This document shows, piece after piece, positions 1 through 5,281 of a stretch of 6,179 bases of DNA (position 1 is its first letter; each line of letters begins with the position of its first letter). A program made the translations under genes and the position numbers. The notes beneath the pieces are model-generated. The model was not told the DNA's origin. It worked only from the letters and a program-made list of their open reading frames with translations, and ran no database searches. The DNA lies in the NCBI GenBank assembly GCA_900549655.1, contig UROZ01000119.1, positions 1 through 6,179 on the forward strand, given 5' to 3'. Origin of the DNA: an uncultured Collinsella sp. (lineage in GTDB: Bacteria; Actinomycetota; Coriobacteriia; Coriobacteriales; Coriobacteriaceae).

Positions 1-953
1 GACATACCGCACGTCACCGAGGTGATGGCCAAAAACAGGAGCATCGCGATGACGCCCATCGAAAAGCACACCGTGTTGACCTTGGCCGCAAGCTGGCGCA
101 CGGTAAACATGTTGAGGCCGCGCCAATACACGCCGCGCAGGCTCTGCAGCAGCTTGATGAGCATGCCCGAGAGTCCCCAGAACAGGGCAAAGGTGCCCAC
201 GGTAACCATAGCGGTCGTAATGCCAAACTGGTTCATGGCCTCTTGCAGCTTGCTGTCCGTCGCGGTTAGCGGGAACCCATCACGTAGCAGACGGTAATAG
301 GCCACGCCCACAAGCACCACGCCCACGGCAAAGATGGCAATCGCAATCCAGGGGTTGCGCGTCTTGATGCTCTCGTTGCGACGCTCGGCACCCATAAGCT
401 CGATGAGTTTGGTACGACGCACGGCGCGAAGGTTCAGCAGTAGCGTGAGCACAAACATTACGAGCATGCAGACAAGGGTCAGGTTGAACGCATGCACCGA
501 GAAAAAGAAGTGGAAATTGGCGATCTGCGTCTTAAAGAGCGAGGCCGTAAAGAATGTCATGAGCTGGGAGAGTCCCACACCCAGCACAATGCCGGCGACA
601 AAGGCCACGACCGATACTATCACGGTCTCGAGCGCCATGATCGTGGCGACGCGCCCGCGCCCCATGCCGAGCACCTGGTACAGGCCAAACTCCTTCTTGC
701 GGCGTTTCATGATGAAGTTATTGGCGTACACCATCAAAAAGGCCATGACACCGGCCAAAAAGTACGTCAGGTCGCCGAGCATACTGCCCATAACCTGCGC
801 CAAGCCCTCTTCATCAATTCCGGCGATGTCGACCTGCATCGAGATGGTGTTAAAAGCATGGAAGACCGTGACGCCCAGGGTGAGCGTCAAAAGGTAGACG
901 AGGTAGTCGCGGCCGGCGCGGCGGACGTTGCCCCAAGCGAGTTTACAGAGCAT
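1..953 (-). CDS. BceB-like FtsX-family ABC transporter permease (N-terminal 317 residues, runs off left edge)
   Basis: Membrane subunit of an ABC transporter, partnered with the ATPase encoded just upstream. The start is the ATG at 953-951 (MLCKLAWGNVRRAGRDYLVY), preceded by the purine-rich GGTGAGGG. It overlaps the end of the ATPase gene by 11 bases, which suggests translational coupling. Seven hydrophobic segments are visible, at about residues 17-37, 60-80, 107-130, 154-174, 203-219, 246-268 and 296-314. The sequence YANNFIMKRRKKEFGLYQVLG (about 75-95), directly after a membrane segment, is the typical cytoplasmic part of FtsX-like permeases. The N-terminus, with a basic stretch, a first helix and then FHAFNTI, resembles BceB/VraG-type permeases of bacitracin and antimicrobial-peptide modules. 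Those proteins are about 650 residues long, so roughly half is seen here. The large extracellular domain that decides ligand specificity would lie beyond the edge. The family call is firm; the substrate is inferred. Confidence 0.88.
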   Translation of the reverse strand, partial: MLCKLAWGNVRRAGRDYLVYLLTLTLGVTVFHAFNTISMQVDIAGIDEEGLAQVMGSMLGDLTYFLAGVMAFLMVYANNFIMKRRKKEFGLYQVLGMGRGRVATIMALETVIVSVVAFVAGIVLGVGLSQLMTFFTASLFKTQIANFHFFFSVHAFNLTLVCMLVMFVLTLLLNLRAVRRTKLIELMGAERRNESIKTRNPWIAIAIFAVGVVLVGVAYYRLLRDGFPLTATDSKLQEAMNQFGITTAMVTVGTFALFWGLSGMLIKLLQSLRGVYWRGLNMFTVRQLAAKVNTVCFSMGVIAMLLFLAITSVTCGM

Positions 954-1728
954 CGGAGCCCTCACCGCCCATCATGGCAACGACCTCCATAATGCGGTCG
1001 AAGAACTCTCGGCGGTCGGTGTCGCCGCGGCGCAGCTCGGTGAAGATCTTGCCGTCGCGGATAAACAGCACACGGCTCGTGTAGCTGGCGGCAAAGCTGT
1101 CGTGCGTGACCATGAGCACGGTGGCACGCAGGCGGCGATTGAGGGCCTCCAGGCTCTCGAGCAGCAGGCGAGCGCTCTTGGAATCGAGGGCGCCGGTGGG
1201 CTCGTCGGCCATGATCATGGTGGGGTCGGTGACGAGCGCGCGAGCTGCGGCAACGCGCTGCTGCTGACCGCCGGACATCTGGTAGGGATACTTGTCGAGC
1301 ACCTGACTGATGGAGAGGCGCGCTGCCACATCCTGCACGCGGGTCGAGATCTCTGCCGAGTTTGTGCGGGCGATGGTGAGCGGCAGGGCGATGTTCTCGC
1401 GTGCCGTGAGCGTATCTAGCAGGTTGGAGTCCTGGAAGATAAAGCCGAGCTCCTCGCGGCGGAACTGCGAGAGCTTGGCCTGCTTCATGCGCGTCACGTC
1501 CTGGCCGTTGATGCGGATCGTGCCGCTCGTGGCGCTATCGATGGTCGAAACGCAGTTGAGCAACGTCGACTTGCCCGAGCCCGAGGCGCCCATGATGCCC
1601 ACGAACTCACCGCGGTTGACGGTAAAGCTGACGTCGTTGAGCGCGCGGGTCACGTTGCCCAGCGCTCCATATACCTTTTCGAGATGCGCGACCTCCAGTA
1701 CCGGGGTCGCCATGTGCGTGGTTTGCAT
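943..1728 (-). CDS. ABC transporter ATP-binding protein, BceA/MacB/LolD-like
   Basis: Cytoplasmic ATPase of 261 residues that energises the adjacent permease. All nucleotide-binding motifs are present: Walker A GASGSGKST (47-55), Q-loop Q99 in FIFQD, signature MSGGQQQRV (151-159), Walker B MIMADEP (171-177), D-loop ALD (180-182) and the switch histidine H209 in VTHD. The texts LLDTLTARENIALPL and TGALDSKSARLLL are typical of the BceA/MacB/LolD clade that pairs with FtsX-like permeases. The start at 1728 is chosen because AAAGGA lies six bases before it; a second ATG at codon 6 (1713) is possible but less well placed. The stop lies inside the start region of the permease gene (overlap 943-953), so the two are one operon. 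In Bacillota such modules respond to bacitracin and other cell-wall-active peptides with a two-component system; none is seen in this window, so that role is inference. Confidence 0.93.
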   Translation of the reverse strand: MQTTHMATPVLEVAHLEKVYGALGNVTRALNDVSFTVNRGEFVGIMGASGSGKSTLLNCVSTIDSATSGTIRINGQDVTRMKQAKLSQFRREELGFIFQDSNLLDTLTARENIALPLTIARTNSAEISTRVQDVAARLSISQVLDKYPYQMSGGQQQRVAAARALVTDPTMIMADEPTGALDSKSARLLLESLEALNRRLRATVLMVTHDSFAASYTSRVLFIRDGKIFTELRRGDTDRREFFDRIMEVVAMMGGEGSDAL

Positions 1729-1740
1729 ACCGAGTCCTTT

Positions 1741-1774
1741 CTTGCGATTAGTCTACGGCATCTATAGTCGCAAG
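1741..1774. promoter_or_regulatory. Inverted repeat in the 5' region of the transporter operon
   Basis: CTTGCGA at 1741-1747 is repeated as TCGCAAG at 1768-1774, seven perfect base pairs that can be extended inward by one wobble and two more pairs. The left arm directly abuts the Shine-Dalgarno AAAGGA (1735-1740, minus strand) of the ATPase gene. A possible minus-strand -10 (TATAGA, 1766-1761) lies within the repeat, with no good -35. It could be an operator over the promoter or a leader hairpin next to the ribosome site. The repeat is directly visible; its function is inferred. Confidence 0.4.
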
Positions 1775-1811
1775 AAGACGAGTCGGCTACCATCGATATG
1801 GCTTACGCTTG

Positions 1812-1844
1812 CCTTACCGTTGTGTAAGGTACGGGTAGCTACCC
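1812..1844. promoter_or_regulatory. Two tandem palindromes in the divergent promoter region
   Basis: CCTTAC (1812-1817) and GTAAGG (1824-1829) are perfect arms around a six-base spacer. Three bases further on, GGGTAGCTACCC (1833-1844) is a perfect 12-base palindrome. They lie 33 bases or more before the Nudix-Vsr start and about 84 bases before the transporter start, between two divergent genes. No U-run follows either one, so they do not look like terminators. Dyads of this size usually bind dimeric regulators. I see no clear -35/-10 pair for the plus-strand gene; TAAGGT (1825-1830) is a weak -10 candidate. Confidence 0.4.
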
Positions 1845-1864
1845 TGCCATGTGTTGATGTCGAG

Positions 1865-1870
1865 AGAGGA
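1865..1870 (+). promoter_or_regulatory. Ribosome binding site fixing a TTG start
   Basis: AGAGGA lies six bases before the TTG at 1877-1879. The reading frame is open far upstream, where it is only antisense to the ATPase gene. This site, together with the first residues matching the first beta strand of Nudix domains (KTVHVAAGII), sets the start of the Nudix-Vsr protein. Confidence 0.7.
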
Positions 1871-1876
1871 CTCCTG

Positions 1877-2851
1877 TTGAAGACTGTTCATGTTGCCGCT
1901 GGGATCATTCGCAAGGAAGGATCTGACGAGCTGCTTGCCGTGCAGCGCGGCTATGGCGACATGCAGGGACTTTGGGAGTTTCCCGGTGGCAAGCTCATGC
2001 GCGGCGAGTCGCCCGAGGACGCCGTACGCCGCGAGCTCATGGAAGAGCTGCAGGTCAAAGTCACCAACCTGCGCGATTTCTATACCGTTGAGTATGACTA
2101 CCCCGATTTTCATCTCTCCATGGAGTGCTATTACTGCTCGCTCGCCGATGAATCCGATGAACCCCAGAAGCACGACCGCCAGCTCGATATCCGCTGGATT
2201 CCGCGCACCTCGCTTGCCACGGTTGAGTGGATGCCCGCCGACAAGGGGCTCATTGATGCCCTGATTGAGCTGAAGGAAGACCGGCTCGAGGCAAGCTCCG
2301 CCGATGACGCCGCGCCCAACACAGCCGCCAAGCCCAAGCGCGCACCTAAGCGCCGCAGCAAAAAACGTCCCAAGCCCGGTCTGCTCGACGGCATCGATAC
2401 CTCGGACCTCTCCGCTGACGAGCGCGAACTGGTCCGCCGTCGCGCCGCCATCAAAAAGTCTATGAAGGGCAACAAGCGTGCCAACACCAAACCCGAGCTG
2501 CTCGTTCGCCAGCGCCTGCGCGCCGCGGGCCTTACGGGTTATCGCTTGGAATGGAAGGTTCCCGGCAAGCCCGACATCGCCTTTCCCGGGCGCAAGATCG
2601 CCATCTTCGTCAACGGTTGCTTTTGGCACCGCTGCCCCAAGTGCAACCCTAGCCAGCCCAAGCGCAACGTTGAGTTTTGGGAGGCAAAGTTCCGTCGCAA
2701 CGTCGAGCGCGACCGCGCTGCCGTGGCAGCACTCACTCAAATGGGCTGGACGCCTATAACCATCTGGGAATGCGAACTCAAAAAAGACCGCATCGACGCC
2801 ACGATGGAAAAGGTCATCGAACAAGTACGCGCCGCCGCACCGCAGCGCTAG
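1877..2851 (+). CDS. Nudix (MutT-type) hydrolase fused to a Vsr-type DNA mismatch endonuclease
   Basis: A 324-residue two-domain protein starting at TTG 1877. Residues 1-135 are a MutT/NudG-like Nudix domain: GLWEFPGGKL leads into the Nudix box at 38-60 (G38, E44, R52, E53, E56, E57), with the usual late glycine replaced by Q59. MutT relatives hydrolyse damaged nucleotides such as 8-oxo-dGTP; NudG also acts on modified pyrimidine nucleotides. Residues 136-175 form a Lys/Arg/Pro/Ala-rich linker (KPKRAPKRRSKKRPKPG). Residues 185-320 match Vsr, which nicks at T:G mismatches left by 5-methylcytosine deamination: TKPELLVRQRL (E207), GKPDIAF (D233, equivalent to catalytic D51 of E. coli Vsr), NGCFWHRCPKC (H251, C253, C256), FWEAKFRRNVERDR, and IWECEL (C299, zinc-ligand position). 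E. coli His64 is Asn246 here. Stand-alone Vsr is about 150 residues, so the domain is complete. No cytosine methyltransferase is visible nearby. Both domain calls are strong; a joint function is inferred. Confidence 0.9.
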   Translation: MKTVHVAAGIIRKEGSDELLAVQRGYGDMQGLWEFPGGKLMRGESPEDAVRRELMEELQVKVTNLRDFYTVEYDYPDFHLSMECYYCSLADESDEPQKHDRQLDIRWIPRTSLATVEWMPADKGLIDALIELKEDRLEASSADDAAPNTAAKPKRAPKRRSKKRPKPGLLDGIDTSDLSADERELVRRRAAIKKSMKGNKRANTKPELLVRQRLRAAGLTGYRLEWKVPGKPDIAFPGRKIAIFVNGCFWHRCPKCNPSQPKRNVEFWEAKFRRNVERDRAAVAALTQMGWTPITIWECELKKDRIDATMEKVIEQVRAAAPQR

Positions 2852-3105
2852 GAACGAGCCGTCCACACGCCCCACACAGGCAAGCCACATCCACGTCACA
2901 AACCTTAGAAAGCCCTTAAGCTCAAAACCTTTCAAGAGTGTTACTCGATAGCTTTTACCTGCGGTTTCATCGCAACGTCAAACCTCATTAAGCCTTTCTT
3001 TAGCGCTTCTTTGCAGCAGCCGCGGCATAATACTGCCAGCGCGCGGGACCTAGCAGCATACCCCGAGCGCAATCTTTTGGTGGACATCGAGGAGGCCGCA
3101 TAAGC
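2852..3105. other. Intergenic stretch without a convincing gene
   Basis: This 254-base stretch is AT-richer than its surroundings. AAACCT recurs at 2900, 2925 and 2980, with no regular spacing. GAGT-gtt-ACTC (2936-2946) is a small stem without a U-run, so I find no clear terminator for the Nudix-Vsr gene. A promoter for the downstream small gene may lie here (CATAAT at 3026-3031 is a -10 candidate), but it lacks a good -35. Confidence 0.4.
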
Positions 3106-3315
3106 ATGCATTCTTCCAATGACGCAGCACAGCAGTCATCCCTAAAACATGCAGACCTTTTCTCCTTCCCCCCGACACAGAGAAACGGCCTCCTCGACTC
3201 CCCCACCACAAAAGCCAAACGCTCAACCGACCAGAGCCACAACTTGCGAGCATCGTTCGAAAGGCTCCAAGCATCCCTAGACAAGGCGTTCCCCGAACAG
3301 GCAAGAGCAATCTAA
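3106..3315 (+). CDS. Possible small protein of 69 residues, unknown function
   Basis: An open frame starts at ATG 3106 with GAGGAGG (3089-3095) ten bases upstream, a good ribosome site at slightly long spacing. The product begins MHSSNDAAQQSS, has no obvious signal peptide or membrane segment, is rich in Ser, Ala and Gln, and ends in a probably helical, amphipathic stretch (LRASFERLQASLDKAF). I do not recognise a family. By hand count about 61% of third codon positions are G or C, only weakly supportive of coding. It ends 25 bases before the AraC-family gene on the same strand and may act as its leader gene. The antisense frames here show no better start signal. It could be non-coding. Confidence 0.4.
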   Translation: MHSSNDAAQQSSLKHADLFSFPPTQRNGLLDSPTTKAKRSTDQSHNLRASFERLQASLDKAFPEQARAI

Positions 3316-3328
3316 GCCCATCGCGCTT

Positions 3329-3334
3329 TATACT
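3329..3334 (+). promoter_or_regulatory. Candidate -10 element for a leaderless araC-family transcript
   Basis: TATACT differs from TATAAT at one position and ends six bases before the ATG at 3341, so transcription would be expected to begin on or next to the start codon. No Shine-Dalgarno sequence lies before that ATG. No TTGACA-like -35 is present at 15-19 bases spacing, which weakens the call. Confidence 0.4.
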
Positions 3335-3340
3335 GATGCC

Positions 3341-4279
3341 ATGCGAAACATGGATCACATAGAATTGCACCGCGGAGGACGCGAGGAAGCGTTTCCCGAG
3401 ACCGCCGAAGACTGGCCCTATATTGCCGAACGCGCAGAATTCGCTCGCTATCCGGGCAATTCCGTCCCCTGGCACTGGCATTCCGAGGTTGAGCTTTTCT
3501 ACATGGAGCAGGGAGCGATTGACTATCGAACGCGCGCGGCTCATGAGCACGTACGCTTTGAGGAAGGGTCCACCGGCTTTATCAACGGCGGCGTTTTGCA
3601 CAGCACGCTGCAATCACCCAATTCGGCGCCAGCCATTCAAATGCTGCATATCTTTCAGCCGTCGATGCTCGGCGATCCCGCGGGACGCCTTCAAAAGCGC
3701 TATATCAATCCTTTGCTGCAATGTCGAGGCGTCGATGTGCTCAAATGGTCGCCCACCAACCCCGACGATATGCCCTTTATCGATTTGCTAAAGAGTTCCT
3801 TTAACCACGACCTTCAACGGCCGCAGAACGAGATGTCGCTTCGGAATAGCTTGTCAGAGCTCTGGATTCAGATTTACGCCAAGGCCGAACCGCTCTTTGC
3901 CTCCGACAACGCCTCTTGGATGACCAACCGCGACGTACAGTTCAAGGCAATCCTGGACTATATCCGCGCAAACTATGCAGCCGCTATAGATGTGCCCCAG
4001 ATGGCATCTGCAGCCGGCGTAAGCGAAAGAGAGTGTTACCGCATTATCGAAGCTTGCGCAGGAACGACCCCGGCGGCATATCTACGCGCATACCGCATAA
4101 ACCGTGCTTGCGAACTTTTGGCACACACCACGCGAACGGTCCAGACAGTCGCGCGCCAATGCGGATTTATAACAGCAAGCCATCTTGGCCAGGTATTTAA
4201 AGAACAAATGGGGTGCACTCCTTCGAGCTATCGAGCAGCGAGGCAGAATCTCGATAGCACCAGGCAGAAATCCCGCTAG
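3341..4279 (+). CDS. AraC-family transcriptional regulator with N-terminal cupin domain
   Basis: A cytoplasmic DNA-binding regulator of 312 residues, the usual length for the family. The N-terminal part carries a cupin-like sensing fold: VPWHWHSEVELFYMEQG (42-58) has the paired histidines typical of sugar- or metabolite-responsive AraC proteins, and GSTGFINGGVLHS (76-88) supplies the later cupin strand. The C-terminal 100 residues hold the two helix-turn-helix motifs: IDVPQMASAAGVSERECYRI (216-235), and TVQTVARQCGFITASHLGQVFKEQMG (265-290) with the family signature ending in TPSSYR. The start at 3341 has no Shine-Dalgarno; a second ATG at 3350 lacks one too. A near-consensus -10 just upstream suggests leaderless translation. 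The HAD phosphatase gene follows after 56 bases on the same strand and may be a target or an operon partner. The inducer cannot be told from sequence. Confidence 0.92.
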   Translation: MRNMDHIELHRGGREEAFPETAEDWPYIAERAEFARYPGNSVPWHWHSEVELFYMEQGAIDYRTRAAHEHVRFEEGSTGFINGGVLHSTLQSPNSAPAIQMLHIFQPSMLGDPAGRLQKRYINPLLQCRGVDVLKWSPTNPDDMPFIDLLKSSFNHDLQRPQNEMSLRNSLSELWIQIYAKAEPLFASDNASWMTNRDVQFKAILDYIRANYAAAIDVPQMASAAGVSERECYRIIEACAGTTPAAYLRAYRINRACELLAHTTRTVQTVARQCGFITASHLGQVFKEQMGCTPSSYRAARQNLDSTRQKSR

Positions 4280-4335
4280 CCTTTCTTCTGTCACCGCATC
4301 AAACTTGCAGGCAAACAACAGAGAGGAGCAACCAT

Positions 4336-4960
4336 ATGAAGCACTTTGACCATATCGTGTTTGATGTTGATGGAACATTGGCAGATACAGAAGAAAGCGT
4401 TCTATCATCGCTTGTCCAGATTGTCCAAGAAGAGACCGGCAAAACGCCCCCCCCGACACGAGCTTGAATTTGCCCTCGGCATACCCGGCAAGGATGCCCT
4501 TGAGAAACTTGGAATCTACTCGCAGGCAACGTTGGATCGCTGGTGCCAAGTTGCCGCCAGCTTTAAAAGCACCATCAGCGTGTTTCCCGGCTTGCATGAA
4601 ATTATCGCAACACTCTCCGACAACGGCTGCAAACTTGGCATCGTCTCCTCACGTGCGCGCGACGAATACGCAGAAGAAATTGCACCCCTTGGCTTCGATA
4701 AGTATTTTGAGCACATCATCCTTGTCGAAGACACAACCGAACATAAACCCGCACCCGCTCCCATGCTCGAATATCTCCGGCGTACGGGCGCGAATCCTGG
4801 CAACGTCGTCTACGTTGGCGACACCGTCTACGACGAACAATGCGCAACTTCGGCAGGGGTCAGTTTTGCCAGAGCGGCATGGGGATCACACCAAGACATC
4901 CCAAACGCCACCTACAACCTCAAAACCCCCAACGACCTACTAACCCTAACAACCAAATAA
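4336..4960 (+). pseudogene. HAD-superfamily phosphatase (Gph/PpaX/beta-phosphoglucomutase type), frameshifted at a C8 run
   Basis: The true start is ATG 4336, with AGAGGAG (4322-4328) seven bases upstream. It opens with HAD motif I, FDVDGTLADTE (D10, D12). After codon 39 the frame runs into TGA at 4465-4467, while the neighbouring frame carries the rest of the protein without a break. Removing one C from the run at 4447-4454 joins the halves into a 207-residue product, the normal family length. The second part has motif II serine (GIVSSRARDEY, S104 or S105), motif III lysine (EHKPAP, K137) and motif IV (YVGDTVYDEQ, D162 and D166). Every catalytic element therefore survives, and nothing else is damaged. 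Explanations are a sequencing error, a recent inactivating slip, an on/off switch by slipped-strand mispairing, or +1 ribosomal frameshifting. Family members remove phosphate from phosphoglycolate, sugar phosphates or pyrophosphate; the substrate here is not known. The downstream frame has no well-placed independent start near the break. Confidence 0.85.
4447..4454 (+). repeat. Homopolymeric C8 tract inside the HAD gene
   Basis: Eight consecutive C follow ACG and precede GACACGAG. With eight C the upstream frame ends at TGA 4465; with seven it continues to TAA 4958. This is the position of the frameshift. Confidence 0.85.
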
Positions 4961-4986
4961 CCCACGCGTCCCACCCTTTTAGCCCC

Positions 4987-5057
4987 AACGCCACAAGGGC
5001 GATCGAGCAGGACGGCTTGGGCGGGTCCCGTACTTAGTTTCCAAAATCATTCCGCAG
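4987..5057 (+). repeat. Intergenic direct repeat, copy A
   Basis: A 71-base unit in the convergent region after the HAD gene. It begins with AACGCCACAAGGGCGA (4987-5002, identical in copy B and containing a CGCC/GGCG stem around ACAAG), shares CGAGCAGG and CTTGGG, then CTTAGTT, and ends with TTCCGCAG (5050-5057). It starts exactly 100 bases before copy B, lacks five bases of it (CGACC) and has one extra base near the right end. The sequence after it, GCGAAGGCTTCTTATT, looks like the right arm of copy B's terminator without a left arm. Confidence 0.75.
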
Positions 5058-5086
5058 CGCGAAGGCTTCTTATTATTTTCAGACCT

Positions 5087-5161
5087 AACGCCACAAGGGC
5101 GACGACCTCGAGCAGGTCAACTTGGGAGGGACGAGGGCTTAGTTCCCCAATCTTTCCGCAG
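5087..5161 (+). repeat. Intergenic direct repeat, copy B
   Basis: A 75-base relative of copy A. It adds a small stem GACCT/AGGTC (5104-5108 with 5114-5118), carries the left arm of the 29-bp inverted repeat (5124-5152) and ends in TTCCGCAG (5154-5161), three bases before the terminator stem. No reading frame with a start signal fits it. It may be a structured non-coding repeat or a small non-autonomous element. Confidence 0.75.
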
Positions 5162-5248
5162 GGGGCAAAAAGCCTCGCCGCACGAAGTGCGCAGCGAGGC
5201 TTTTTGCATGCCCGAGGACGATTGGGGAACTAAGCCCTCGTCCCTCCC
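5124..5248. repeat. Perfect 29-bp inverted repeat enclosing the terminator
   Basis: Bases 5124-5152 are the exact reverse complement of 5220-5248, all 29 positions. The left arm is the right-hand part of repeat copy B; the right arm begins 33 bases beyond the stop of the aldolase gene. The 67-base spacer holds the terminator hairpin, so the whole block can fold into one long nested hairpin on either strand. Identity of the arms, while copy A has drifted, points to recent duplication, gene conversion or selection on pairing. Confidence 0.85.
5165..5207. terminator. Bidirectional rho-independent terminator between the HAD and aldolase genes
   Basis: GCAAAAAGCCTCGC (5165-5178) pairs over 14 bp with GCGAGGCTTTTTGC (5194-5207), and the inner CGCAC/GTGCG pairs around a GAA loop with CA bulged. 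The T5 run after GGC serves plus-strand transcripts and the A5 run serves the minus strand. It lies between convergent genes, the expected place for a shared terminator. Confidence 0.9.
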
Positions 5249-5281
5249 CGGGATATGTAGCGAGTCGGAGTACCCTTGCTG

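Noticed and set aside
334..992. Two overlapping plus-strand frames of 166-187 codons across the permease region
   Set aside because: The minus strand encodes a convincing FtsX-like membrane protein there; the plus-strand texts have no domain features.
1310..1876. Upstream extension of the Nudix-Vsr frame as far as 1310
   Set aside because: This part is antisense to the ATPase gene, gives unstructured Ser/Arg/Leu-rich text, and the TTG at 1877 has a good ribosome site and aligns with the natural start of Nudix domains.
1814..2935. A 373-codon open frame on the minus strand opposite the Nudix-Vsr gene
   Set aside because: It is antisense to a gene with two clearly recognisable domains, its product has no motif, and long antisense frames are expected in high-GC coding DNA.
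2900..2985. AAACCT repeated three times before the small gene
   Set aside because: The spacing is irregular (25 and 55 bases) and the flanks do not match, so chance in AT-richer DNA is the simplest reading.
3000..3284. A 94-codon minus-strand frame with a TTG start ending in YYAAAAAKKR
   Set aside because: The ribosome site is weak, there is no recognised family, and the opposite strand has a better start signal.
3050..3613. A 187-codon minus-strand frame across the small gene and the start of the AraC gene
   Set aside because: It is antisense to the cupin part of the AraC-family protein and shows no family features.
4987..5250. A CRISPR array or tRNA explanation for the repeated intergenic sequence
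   Set aside because: There are only two diverged direct copies without regular short spacers, and no cloverleaf or conserved tRNA arms can be drawn.
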